DNA of 64,000 nucleotides. Origin: Limisphaera sp026417315. Lineage in GTDB: Bacteria; Verrucomicrobiota; Verrucomicrobiia; Limisphaerales; Limisphaeraceae. Within the stretch, counting starts at the first letter, position 1. Each line of letters starts with the position of its first letter. The translations under genes were made by a program, and so were the position numbers. The notes beneath the pieces are model-generated. The model did not search any database and was not told where the DNA came from. It saw only the letters and a list, made by a program, of their open reading frames with translations. Below, in pieces: positions 1-9,452 of this stretch. The stretch covers positions 868,001 through 932,000 of the forward strand of contig NZ_JBMVQY010000001.1 of assembly GCF_049537125.1 (NCBI RefSeq). Reading direction: 5' to 3'.

Positions 1-1938
1 CTCGGCGGCAGGCACCTGGGCACGGATGATCTGGAGGTTGCCCAGGCTTTCCATGCCGAGGATCTTGCCCCGGCGGCTGGACAAATCGCCCATGACGGCG
101 CCCATGTACTCCTCCGGCACGCGGATTTCCACGTTCTGGATCGGTTCCAGGAGAATCGGGTTGGCGGAGCGGAAGGCCTCTTTGAAGGCCTCGTAGCCGG
201 CGATCTGGAACGCGATGTCCTTGGAATCCACCGGGTGCATCTTGCCGTCGTAAAAGTCCACCTTGACGTCCGTGACGCGGTAGCCGGCCAGGATGCCTTC
301 CATGGCCGCGCGCTGCACGCCCTTCTCGACCGACGGGACGAAGACACGGTCCACATTCTGCCCCACGAGCGATTCGGTGAACTCCAAGCCACTGTCGCGG
401 GGCCTGGGTTCGATGCGCATCCAGACCTCGGCGAATTGTCCGGCACCGCCGGTCTGTTTTTTGTGTCGGTACTTGGCCTCCCCTTTGGACTTGATGGTTT
501 CGCGATATCGGATCCTGGGCGGCAACAGCTCCACATCCACGCGGAACCGCTTTTTCAGTTCGTCCGTGATCACCATCAGATGCAGCTCGCCCTGGGCGGA
601 CAGGATGGTCTGGCGCAGTTCGGCATCCACCACGTACGTGAAGGTGGGATCGGCGGCGTGCAACGCGGCCAGGCCCTGGGAGAGCTTGTCTTCTTCGCCC
701 TTGACCTTCAGTTCGATGGCGGCGTGGATGCTCGGCTTGGGCCATTGCACGCCCGGCAGGCGGCAAATGAATTTGGGGCTGCAAAGGGTGTCGCAGGTAT
801 GGGTCCCCTTGAGTTTGACCGTGGCCCCCATGTCCCCGGCGGGGATCTCGTTGATCGGCTCGCGGTTTTGGCCGTTCAGGAGGTAAAGCTGGCCGATCTT
901 TTCGGTGACCCGGCTGCGGGGGTTGTGCAGCTCGGTGCCCACGGCGACCTTGCCCGCGTAGACACGGAAGAAGGAGACCTCGCCGAACTTGGGTTCGCTG
1001 ACCGTCTTGAACACATACGCCACGGGTTCGGGGTCGGTGAGGCTGACCTCGATGGGCTGGTCATTGGCATCCCGTGCCGGGACCTTGGGTCGATCGGTGG
1101 GGGCCGCGCCGTATTTGGCGATGAAGTCCATCAACCGGGCCACCCCGATGTTGCGTTCGGCCGAGGTGGCGAACAGGGGGATGAAACTTTGCTGCAGGAT
1201 GGCCTTGTGCAGGCCGCCCCGCAGTTCCTCCTCCGTAAGTCGGCCCTGTTCGAGATACTTTTCGGTCAGGGAATCGTCCGCCTCGGCAATGTATTCCATC
1301 AGTTTTTCGTGGAGCGCGTTGACCCGTTCGGCTTCGGCGCCGGTGGCGGCCGCCTCGGTGAACTTGCCGCTGGCATCCGCGGCGTAGGTGATGATCTCGC
1401 TGCGCGGCACGTCCAGGACCCTCTGGAACCCCGGTCCCGATTCCAGGGGCAGGCTCAGAGGAAAGACGCGCTCGCCGGCAAATTGCCGGATCTGGGCCAG
1501 GGTGCGCTCGAAATCCGCGTTTTCCCTGTCCACGCCGTTGATCACGAACACCTTGGGAAGTCCGAACTGAGTGGCCCATTCCCACACCTGCATGGTGCCG
1601 ACGCCGGGACCATCCTTGGCATCGACCACGATCACAGCCAGGTCCGCCACACGCAGGGCCCCCAGCGCCTCGGCGATGAAATCGAGGTACCCCGGACAAT
1701 CGAGGATGTTGAACTTCCGCCCCAGCCACTCCAAGTGGAGCATCGAGGTTTGAATGGAAATCTTCCGCTCGCGCTCGTTTTCGTGGTAGTCGGAGACCGT
1801 CGAGCCCTGCGCCACGCTGCCGAGCCGGTTGATGACACCGGCGCACAACAGCATGCACTCGCTGAGCATGGTCTTTCCCGAGGAAGCGTGGCCGACGATG
1901 GCGAAGTTTCGGATGTCCGAAGGTTGATACGTTTTCAT
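1..1938 (-). CDS. EF-G-like translational GTPase (C-terminus beyond the window)
   Basis: Cytoplasmic translation-factor GTPase of the EF-G family; 646 codons are present and the reading frame is still open at base 1, so about 50 residues of the last domain are missing (usual length about 690). The P-loop GHASSGKT is at residues 16-23, the switch region reads ERERKISI, and DCPG (80-83) is the G3 motif. The G4 motif reads NGVD where NKxD is expected. RKISI instead of RGITI and the odd G4 motif point to the EF-G-like paralogue group rather than the canonical fusA elongation factor; that assignment comes from family knowledge. The later EF-G domains II-IV follow without interruption. The ATG at 1938 gives the normal MKTYQPSDIRNFAIVGH start and has AGGG just upstream. 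It stands alone here, without rpsL or rpsG neighbours. Confidence 0.9.
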   Translation of the reverse strand, partial: MKTYQPSDIRNFAIVGHASSGKTMLSECMLLCAGVINRLGSVAQGSTVSDYHENERERKISIQTSMLHLEWLGRKFNILDCPGYLDFIAEALGALRVADLAVIVVDAKDGPGVGTMQVWEWATQFGLPKVFVINGVDRENADFERTLAQIRQFAGERVFPLSLPLESGPGFQRVLDVPRSEIITYAADASGKFTEAAATGAEAERVNALHEKLMEYIAEADDSLTEKYLEQGRLTEEELRGGLHKAILQQSFIPLFATSAERNIGVARLMDFIAKYGAAPTDRPKVPARDANDQPIEVSLTDPEPVAYVFKTVSEPKFGEVSFFRVYAGKVAVGTELHNPRSRVTEKIGQLYLLNGQNREPINEIPAGDMGATVKLKGTHTCDTLCSPKFICRLPGVQWPKPSIHAAIELKVKGEEDKLSQGLAALHAADPTFTYVVDAELRQTILSAQGELHLMVITDELKKRFRVDVELLPPRIRYRETIKSKGEAKYRHKKQTGGAGQFAEVWMRIEPRPRDSGLEFTESLVGQNVDRVFVPSVEKGVQRAAMEGILAGYRVTDVKVDFYDGKMHPVDSKDIAFQIAGYEAFKEAFRSANPILLEPIQNVEIRVPEEYMGAVMGDLSSRRGKILGMESLGNLQIIRAQVPAAE

Positions 1939-2413
1939 GCCCTGTTGCGTTCGAGACTCTCACCCCGGGAATCTGCGGGTCCGCGAACCCGGAGACTCCC
2001 ACCCATGCGAGCGCCCTGCGGCACGCCCCGAGCCGGAGCCCGGAAGGGCTTTCCCGCCCGCGGGTCCGCCGCGGCGCCGCGTTCGTTTCGACAACGCCCG
2101 CAGCTTAGGACGCGCCCGCAGATCGCGTCAACGCCGCGAGTCTCGAAGGGCGGTTTTCCTGCTCCGGCCAGCGGCCTGACGGCGCGGGTGAGAGGGTTGA
2201 GTGCGCCCCTGCATCCGCAACCAGGGTGAGGCCCCACTCCCCCTCGACTCCAGCCGACCAACGCTGTTTCGGTTGGTGCCGACGCACGATCGAGGTCCGG
2301 CCCGGAGCGCGGAAGGCACTCCCCTCCCCGCCAGGGGTGGGCGGAACGCACCACCAACTGCCCGGGGAATCGGCACGAGCGCTGCCCCCGGCCCCGGCCC
2401 CCCGTTTGGGAGG
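1939..2413. other. intergenic region upstream of the EF-G-like gene
   Basis: This 475-bp stretch separates two minus-strand genes. Apart from the candidate promoter at 2102-2131 I see no conserved protein, RNA or repeat. The short ORFs here have the low-complexity Arg/Pro/Ala/Gly composition of chance frames in GC-rich DNA. Confidence 0.5.
2102..2131 (-). promoter_or_regulatory. candidate sigma70 promoter for the EF-G-like gene
   Basis: On the minus strand TTGACG (2131-2126) is followed by an 18-bp spacer and TAAGCT (2107-2102). The match is good at -35 and TAxxxT at -10. It would give a leader of about 155 nt before the ATG at 1938. This is pattern matching only. Confidence 0.35.
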
Positions 2414-3301
2414 CTAGTTGCGTTGCGTGGTGACCCGGGCCAGGGCAGCCCAATCCGGATTGTTTTGCCGGGGCACCGGGGGCCCCGGGGCGCGGATGGT
2501 GCGGGGATCGCGCAACGGGTAGATCTCGGAATGGCCGTCCGTGAAGTTCAGGCCATAGGCGTTGCCATGACGGCGCGCCATGAGGTCGGCCAGCCCGGTG
2601 CCGGCCCCCATGTCCACCACGAACATCGAGTCGTTGATGCTGGGATTGGCCGGGTTGGCGTCCTCGTCGATGATCAACCAGGTCTCCGCCGGCCGAATGA
2701 GCTGCGCCTCTTTGCGAAAAAGCCGGTAGGTCAGGGTGCGGTCCTGGGCCGGGGTCAGATACGTGGACTCTCCGGTGGGATCGCCAAAGGACCGGCCGTT
2801 GACCCAGCTGTTCATCGACACGCTGCGGACCACCCGCAAACCACCCACCACGCGGGTATCCGCCGGACAGCGCGCGACGTCGATGCTCCCATGGTAGGGA
2901 AAGAGCTTCGAGCTGGTGACGCACCAAATGCTGGTCGCACTGTACTGCGGGAACGGACCGTAAAACGGATCATGCGGCCACGAGGCATAGCCCCAAAACC
3001 AACTGTCGGGGTGTGGCACCCCTGCCGAGAGAATGGGGTAGTTGCCGACCAGCCGACCCAGATTATCCCCCGCATACATCGCCCAGGCGGTGCCGAGCTG
3101 GCGCAGATTCGACAAGCATTGAATCCGCTGACCCCGCACCTTGGCCTTGGAAAGAGCGGGCAACATCAGCCCCGCCAGAATCGCAATGATGGCAATGACG
3201 ACCAGGAGCTCAATCAGCGTGAATGCCCGCCTCGTGGGCCGGCCGTAAACGGGAAACCGCGGCACTCGGACCCTCGCGATCGCTGATGCCTGCCTGCCCA
3301 T
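2414..3301 (-). CDS. prepilin-type N-terminal methylation domain protein (pseudopilin-like)
   Basis: A 295-residue exported protein with a class III (type IV prepilin) signal. The basic N-region GRPTRR is followed by AFTLIELLVVIAIIAILAG, with the Glu five residues after the predicted prepilin-peptidase cleavage site and a long hydrophobic helix that would assemble into a pseudopilus or anchor in the membrane. The globular part has the family's KxxxQRIQCLSNLRQLGTAW segment and the C-terminal FTDGHSE motif. Such proteins occur in large paralogue sets in Verrucomicrobiota, Planctomycetota and Lentisphaerota; their individual roles are unknown. No secretion ATPase, secretin or prepilin peptidase is nearby. 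The ATG at 3301 is preceded by AGGGTGA, and a candidate promoter abuts it. It is divergent from the sialidase-like gene. Confidence 0.85.
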   Translation of the reverse strand: MGRQASAIARVRVPRFPVYGRPTRRAFTLIELLVVIAIIAILAGLMLPALSKAKVRGQRIQCLSNLRQLGTAWAMYAGDNLGRLVGNYPILSAGVPHPDSWFWGYASWPHDPFYGPFPQYSATSIWCVTSSKLFPYHGSIDVARCPADTRVVGGLRVVRSVSMNSWVNGRSFGDPTGESTYLTPAQDRTLTYRLFRKEAQLIRPAETWLIIDEDANPANPSINDSMFVVDMGAGTGLADLMARRHGNAYGLNFTDGHSEIYPLRDPRTIRAPGPPVPRQNNPDWAALARVTTQRN

Positions 3302-3309
3302 GCAGTTTC

Positions 3310-3339
3310 ACCCTAACGCCCCGGTTTCTGACCGGTCAA
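3310..3339 (-). promoter_or_regulatory. candidate promoter immediately before the pseudopilin start
   Basis: On the minus strand TTGACC (3339-3334), an 18-bp spacer and TAGGGT (3315-3310). Only 8 nt separate the -10 box from the ATG at 3301, so transcription would begin at or next to the start codon. The AGGGTGA inside the -10 box could instead act as a Shine-Dalgarno if transcription starts further upstream. Confidence 0.35.
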
Positions 3340-3992
3340 GTCCGAGTCCGGACTTCGTCGGGCCGACCGCATTGCGCGCCAACCGTCCGATGGACCCCGG
3401 AGAACGGGCGGTCGAAAACTCATTTCGCGGACCAACGGCATGTGCATCTTCCCAAGGAGTCGCCGGTCCTGTTCCGAAAATCCCGTTGTTTCAAAGCCTG
3501 TTCATGCATCGCGAGTGACGATCGGGCAGTTGGAAAACCCGGTTTTTTCGGACGACAGCTCTGCCAAATCCACGACTCTCGCAGGTGCTTCAGGGAAACG
3601 CGGCGTTCTTCATCAAGTCCGGGAATTCGATCTGCGCGGCTGGTGGGAACGCCGTCACCGACCGTCTCCATTCCGGCCTGGCTCTGGAACGAGGCCCCAT
3701 CCCCCATGGGCAGCCGGACAAGGTAGTCGCCGATGAAAGTCGGCGGGCAGTTCACCTGGATACCACTCACCGCATTCCCGCTGCGACGACACCTGCTCCC
3801 CAGGCGGCGGACACTGCGAGAGCCATCGCGTTACGGCGGTCGCCACCACCCACGACGGAAGTTTTTCCTTACTCGGACGCCCGGCCGCCGCCGGACGGCG
3901 CCGGTTACCGGGAGCGGTCGCCGGCAGCGTTTTCCTGCACCCGGCGCAAACAAACGTGCAGCCGTTCAGCAGACGTTGTACCCTGCCACGCC
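3340..3992. other. divergent intergenic region
   Basis: Space between the pseudopilin (minus) and the DUF3472-sialidase gene (plus). Frames here give no recognisable protein. An open frame runs through it into the sialidase gene, but the residues before the Met at 3993 have no family similarity and are Pro/Arg/Ala rich. TACCCT at 3979-3984, 8 nt before that ATG, is a poor -10 candidate without a good -35. Confidence 0.4.
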
Positions 3993-6008
3993 ATGAACCA
4001 GGTTCCACGGGTCCGGGAACGTTGCGGTGCGCGGGCATTTGGTCCCGGCCTCTTGGCGCTCCTTTCCACCGGCTGGATTCTTGGGGTGTCCATGGCTTTC
4101 GGGGCGACCCCGGAAATCCGGGCAGCGCGATCGGTCCATCTGGGCTGGGACGGACCGGAAGGCCGCGGGTTTTACCTGGAAATGACCGTGCGCCAGTCCA
4201 CCCGGGGCAGTTATTTCATGGCCTGCGGCTGGAACACGGGCTACTTCGGCATCCAGGAGTTGAGCTCCGCCACGAACAGGGTCGTGTTGTTCTCGGTGTG
4301 GGATCCGACCCGGGGCGACGACCCCAACGCGGTGCCCGAGGACCAGCGTGTCCAGGTTTGGCACAGCGACCCGGACGTACGCATCCGCAGGTTCGGCGGC
4401 GAAGGAACCGGTGCCCAGTGCATGTGGCCCTATGCCTGGGAAACGGGCCGCACCTATCGGTTTTTCGTGCGGGCCGAACCCAGTGAAGATTGGACCACCT
4501 ACGCAGCGTATTTTTGGTTGGCCGAACGAAAGCAGTGGAAACACCTGGCCAGTTTTCGCACGCGCACGGGCGGACAATGGCTGCGGGGGTATTACTCCTT
4601 CGTGGAAGATTTCCGGCGGGACGGCCGGAGTGTGCACGAGTTTCGTCGCGCGGAGTTCGCCAACGTGTGGATCCTGGATGCGGACTCCCGCTGGCATGCA
4701 GTGACCCGGGCGCGTTTTACCGCCTCCGATGCCCCGTGGGAGTCCCGCGACAACATCGGCGGCGGAACGGTCGCCAACGGCTTTTTCCTGGAAACCGGGG
4801 GCGAAGATCGCGCGCATCCGCCGCTCGGCTCCATCCTGACCGGATCCGCGGAGACGAACCAGCCGCCCGCAGATCTCGAGCCCTTGTTGGGCCTTCGTTC
4901 CTTCAATACTCCTTTGCTGGACCTGGCCCCCCGGGCGGATCTGCAGGTGGTGGTGGACCGCGAGCCCGGTCAGTACCTCGGCCATCCGAGCACCTGTTTG
5001 TTGGAAGACGGGCGCACGATCCTGTGCGTTTATCCCAAGGGCCATGGCCGTGGCGCCATCGTGTACAAGCGCAGCGAGGATGGAGGCCGGACCTGGAGCC
5101 AACGGCTGGCCACACCCTCCTCATGGGCCACCAGCCTGGAAACGCCCACCCTGCACCGCGTCGTGGACGCCGGGGGCAGGCGCAGGGTTCTGCTCTGGTC
5201 GGGTCTGTATCCCGCACGCCTGGCTGTTTCCGAGGACGACGGACGAAGCTGGTCCGAGCTTCGACCTGCGGGCGACTGGGGCGGCATCGTCGTCATGAGC
5301 AGCGTGGTTGCCCTGCGCGAACGCCCGGGACACTGCCTGGCCATGTTTCATGACGACGGTCGCTTTTTCCAAGCCGAGCCGCAGCGCCACAGCCCGGCCG
5401 TCATGACCCTGTACCAGACGTTCAGCCGCGACGGCGGGCTCACCTGGAGCCGTCCGCAGCCGGTTTACTCCGACACCGCGATTCACCTCTGCGAGCCCGG
5501 GCTCGTGCGTTCGCCGGACGGGACCACGCTGGCGGCGTTGCTGCGCGAGAACCGGCGCGTGCGCCTGTCCCACGTCATGTTCAGTTCCGACGAAGGACGG
5601 TCATGGTCGGTTCCGCGCGAACTGCCCCGAGAGCTGACCGGGGACCGGCATGTGGCGGTGTATGCGCCGGACGGTCGGCTATTCGTCAGCTTTCGGGACA
5701 TGGCCCCGGGATCGCCCACACACGGCGACTGGGTCGGCTGGGTTGGAACCTGGGAGGATTTGGTCCATGGGCGGCCCGGGCAGTACCGGGTCCGGCTCCT
5801 GGACAACCGTTCGGGTCACGATTGCGGTTACGCCGGGGTGGTTTGCCTGCCCGAGGGCACGATCGTGGCCACCTCGTACGGTCACTGGGTCGAAGGCCAA
5901 AGCCCGTTTATCGTAACGGTTCGGTTCAACTTGAGCGAATTGGACCGCCTGGCCCGGAAAGGGCCTTGGGGCGTCCAACCGGTCGATCCCTCGCACTTGC
6001 TTCGCTGA
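3993..6008 (+). CDS. DUF3472 domain-exo-alpha-sialidase-like protein
   Basis: A 671-residue exported protein. Residues 1-38 look like a Sec signal peptide (hydrophobic GLLALLSTGWILGVSMAF). Residues about 45-245 match the DUF3472 pattern (GSYFMACGWNTGYFGIQEL, RFGGEGTG, YSFVEDFRRDG). Residues about 315-665 form a sialidase/neuraminidase-type beta-propeller with four Asp boxes: SEDGGRTW (361), SEDDGRSW (413), SRDGGLTW (478) and SSDEGRSW (531). Proteins of this kind cleave or bind terminal sugars outside the cytoplasm; true sialic-acid specificity cannot be read from the sequence. The start at 3993 was chosen because it gives a signal peptide, and the 136 codons of open frame upstream look non-coding. 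It is convergent with the efflux operon. Confidence 0.82.
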   Translation: MNQVPRVRERCGARAFGPGLLALLSTGWILGVSMAFGATPEIRAARSVHLGWDGPEGRGFYLEMTVRQSTRGSYFMACGWNTGYFGIQELSSATNRVVLFSVWDPTRGDDPNAVPEDQRVQVWHSDPDVRIRRFGGEGTGAQCMWPYAWETGRTYRFFVRAEPSEDWTTYAAYFWLAERKQWKHLASFRTRTGGQWLRGYYSFVEDFRRDGRSVHEFRRAEFANVWILDADSRWHAVTRARFTASDAPWESRDNIGGGTVANGFFLETGGEDRAHPPLGSILTGSAETNQPPADLEPLLGLRSFNTPLLDLAPRADLQVVVDREPGQYLGHPSTCLLEDGRTILCVYPKGHGRGAIVYKRSEDGGRTWSQRLATPSSWATSLETPTLHRVVDAGGRRRVLLWSGLYPARLAVSEDDGRSWSELRPAGDWGGIVVMSSVVALRERPGHCLAMFHDDGRFFQAEPQRHSPAVMTLYQTFSRDGGLTWSRPQPVYSDTAIHLCEPGLVRSPDGTTLAALLRENRRVRLSHVMFSSDEGRSWSVPRELPRELTGDRHVAVYAPDGRLFVSFRDMAPGSPTHGDWVGWVGTWEDLVHGRPGQYRVRLLDNRSGHDCGYAGVVCLPEGTIVATSYGHWVEGQSPFIVTVRFNLSELDRLARKGPWGVQPVDPSHLLR

Positions 6009-6036
6009 GGTCGCATGGACCCGGGGCATACAGCGT

Positions 6037-6058
6037 GGCCCCGGCACACGTCGGGGCC
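6037..6058. terminator. possible bidirectional hairpin between convergent genes
   Basis: GGCCCCG (6037-6043) and CGGGGCC (6052-6058) form a 7-bp stem with an 8-nt loop, 28 bp after the sialidase-like stop and in the 136-bp gap facing the end of the efflux operon. There is no T tract, so an intrinsic terminator is uncertain. Confidence 0.25.
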
Positions 6059-6144
6059 GGACGCGGAAGCCATTCGATGTTGGACCGCCGGGAAACCGCG
6101 GCCTCGTCCGGAGCGCTCCCGGCACCACGCCGGCCCCGGGCCGG

Positions 6145-7461
6145 CTACTCGTACCGCAGCGATTCAATCGGATCGAGGTGCGCCGCCTTCCAAGCCGGAT
6201 ACGTGCCGAAAACGATCCCCACGGCCGAACAACTCAGCAGACCCATCAGTGTCCAATCCAGAGGAATCGCCGGCGGCACTTTGAAGTACCAGGCCGTCAA
6301 GTTGCCCCCGGCAATCCCCAGCACGATCCCCAACAGCCCGCCCAGTTCGCACAACACAACCGCCTCCAGAATGAACTGGACGAGGATGTGGCGTTTCTTG
6401 GCCCCGACGGCGCGACGGATTCCGATTTCGCGGGTGCGTTCGGTCACCGACACCAACATGATGTTCATGATGCCCACGCCGGCCGCCAGCAGGGCAATGG
6501 AACTGATGACCGCCACTCCCACGCGCACCGCCAGGGTAAAAGCCTGGAACTGCTGGATCAGCGAGTCGTTGGAAAAGATCTCAAAATCGTCCTCCGCTCC
6601 GGGCGGCACTTTTCGCGCCAGCCGCAACAGTCCCCGCACCTGCTCCACGCAATCCTCGAACACCGCCGCCTCCCGCGCCTGAACCAACAGGGTCAGGCTC
6701 CGCCCCATGCGACCGTACCGATTCATGGCCGTGCTCAAGGGAATGGCCGCAAAGTTGTCCTGTTCGCCTCCTTGTGTCGTGCCCTTCGGCTCCAGCACCC
6801 CCACCACCCGATACGGGACTCCGTCCATCTTGATGGTCTGGCCCACGGCGGAACCGTGTGGGAACAAACTCCGGGCCAGCGCATCGCCCAGGACGCAGAC
6901 GTCCCGCGCGTTTTCCACGTCCGCCTCCATCAGCGCCCGACCCTCGGCCACCACCCAGTTTCGGGCCGGGAAACTGCCCGGGGTCACGCCCAGCAACCGA
7001 ACGGTCGGCGGCGTGCGCCCGTAAACGCTGAGGGCTTCGCCCGCCCAAAACTCATCCTCCAACCCCACGCTGCTCGCCAGGGTCGCCCGCCGGGCCACTC
7101 GTTGCCCCTGTTCCCACGTGATCGGCTTCCGACGCCAATATTTCTCGAACCCTTCCGGACCGCCAAAATACACCGCCGGCCACTTGCGCACCGCAAACGT
7201 GTGGGCCCCCAACTGGCTCATTTCTCGTTCGACGTTGCGCTGCAGCACCCGCAGGGCCGTCATGGTGACCATGATGGAAAACACCCCGACCAACACGCCC
7301 AGCAGGGTCAGCCCGGAGCGCAGTTTATGGGCGGCCACCGCGGCCATGGCCATGTGAAAACTCTCCGCCACTTCGGCCCACGACCACGCCCGTGAACGTC
7401 GGATGGCCGGAGCCGGCAGGACCGGCGGGACTGCGTGCCGACTCGGGAGCTCCGGATTCAT
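6145..7461 (-). CDS. MacB/FtsX-type ABC transporter permease (second permease)
   Basis: A 438-residue inner-membrane permease with the MacB layout: cytoplasmic N-terminus, first membrane helix near KLRSGLTLLGVLVGVFSIM (about residues 46-64), a large periplasmic MacB_PCD domain (about 65-300), then three helices at the C-terminus. The signature between helices 2 and 3, MLVSVTERTREIGIRRAVGA, is the FtsX-family coupling segment. It is the last gene of a minus-strand operon and starts 1 bp after the stop of the preceding permease. With that permease, one ATPase and a MacA-type adaptor it should form a tripartite export pump or a LolCDE-like machine; the substrate is unknown. Its N-terminal 30 residues are unusually long and Pro-rich for the family. 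Confidence 0.88.
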   Translation of the reverse strand: MNPELPSRHAVPPVLPAPAIRRSRAWSWAEVAESFHMAMAAVAAHKLRSGLTLLGVLVGVFSIMVTMTALRVLQRNVEREMSQLGAHTFAVRKWPAVYFGGPEGFEKYWRRKPITWEQGQRVARRATLASSVGLEDEFWAGEALSVYGRTPPTVRLLGVTPGSFPARNWVVAEGRALMEADVENARDVCVLGDALARSLFPHGSAVGQTIKMDGVPYRVVGVLEPKGTTQGGEQDNFAAIPLSTAMNRYGRMGRSLTLLVQAREAAVFEDCVEQVRGLLRLARKVPPGAEDDFEIFSNDSLIQQFQAFTLAVRVGVAVISSIALLAAGVGIMNIMLVSVTERTREIGIRRAVGAKKRHILVQFILEAVVLCELGGLLGIVLGIAGGNLTAWYFKVPPAIPLDWTLMGLLSCSAVGIVFGTYPAWKAAHLDPIESLRYE

Positions 7462-7462
7462 A

Positions 7463-8688
7463 TCACTCCGCCCGCAAGGCTTCCACCGGGTCCAGTCGCG
7501 CGGCCCGCCAGGCCGGCATGAAGCCGGACACCAACCCGGTGGTCACCGCCACGCCCAACGCCAGGGCAGCCACTCGCAACGACAGCGCCGCCGGCAGGAA
7601 CCACTGCATCACCCAGGTCAACGGCCAGGCAATCCCCAGCGCCAACAAGCCGCCCATCAAACAAATGCCGGCCGCCTCCAACAAAAACTGCATCAAGATG
7701 GCCCGCCGTTTGGCCCCCACGGCTTTGCGGATGCCGATTTCCCGTGTCCTTTCGGCCACCGACACGAACATGATGTTCATGATGCCGATGCCGCCCACGA
7801 ACAACGACAGGCCGGTGATGAACAGTCCCACCGCCGCGATGGTGCCGCCCACCTGCTGAAACAGTCGCACAAACTGCTGTTGCTGGTTGATGGAAAAATC
7901 GTCCGGCTCCCCGGGGGCCAGGCCGCGCACCCGCCGCATCGCCTGACGCAGCTCCTCCCGGGCATCCTCCAGATGGGCGACGTTGCCCACCTTCACCTGG
8001 ATTTGCAGCTCCGGCCGGCTTTGGAAGGAAGCCACGAACGCCGACAGCGGGAGGATGATCTGATTGTCCAGACTGAATGCGCCCAGAAAGGTGCCCTGGC
8101 GCTCCAGGACCCCGATCACCTCGAAGGTGCGGCCCCCGATGTTGAGCCGACGGCCCAGAGGCGGGTCGCGGCGCAACAAATTGGTGGCCACTTCGGTGCC
8201 AATGACACAAACGGGCCGGCCCCCGGCCACGTCCGCAGCGCTGAGAAACCGGCCCAGAGAAACGCGCACGCCCGCGGTTTCCTGATACTGTTCGGTGGTG
8301 CCCACGATGAACACACTGCTCGAACGGCGGTTCTCGTATCGGACGGGCAAAGACGCGCGGGCCACCGGGGCCAGGGCCGGGGCAAAGGTCGCTTCCCGCG
8401 CCAGGGCCCGCGCATCCGCCAGATCAATCGGACGCCGCTTCTGCATGCGCAGCCAGACTTCGCGCGATTCGATGAACCAGTCCATCCGGTCCACGAACAA
8501 CACATCGGCCCCGATCTTGGACACGCTCTGTAGGAAGGAACGATTGAGGCCTTCGATGGCGGTGCCCATGAGCGTCACGGTGGCCACGCCGATGACGATG
8601 CCCAGTGTGGTCAGGCCGGCGCGCAGCTTGTTGGCCGCAAGCGCCTGCAGCGCCATGCGCAGCGCTTCCCCCAGTTCGGTGGCCAGTT

Positions 8689-8692
<4 letters not shown>
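7463..8692 (-). CDS. MacB/FtsX-type ABC transporter permease (first permease)
   Basis: A 409-residue inner-membrane permease of the MacB family. The first helix lies at NKLRAGLTTLGIVIGVATV, followed by the periplasmic domain and three C-terminal helices. The conserved coupling segment is MFVSVAERTREIGIRKAVGA. It is clearly homologous to, but different from, the next permease, so the pair may assemble as a heterodimer on one ATPase. The ATG at 8692 overlaps the TGA of the ATPase gene (ATGA, 4 bp), which implies translational coupling and decides the start over a TTG three codons upstream. Confidence 0.88.
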
Positions 8693-9378
<686 letters not shown>

Positions 9379-9452
9379 GCTCCCTCGCTTGCGCCCGCCC
9401 GGCTTTACGGCCGGCCCCCGTGGCCGCCGTGCCCGCCGGCCCTGGCGATTCC

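Noticed and set aside
3585..3992. N-terminal extension of the DUF3472-sialidase frame
   Set aside because: 136 codons of Pro/Arg/Ala-rich sequence before a Met that starts a proper signal peptide.
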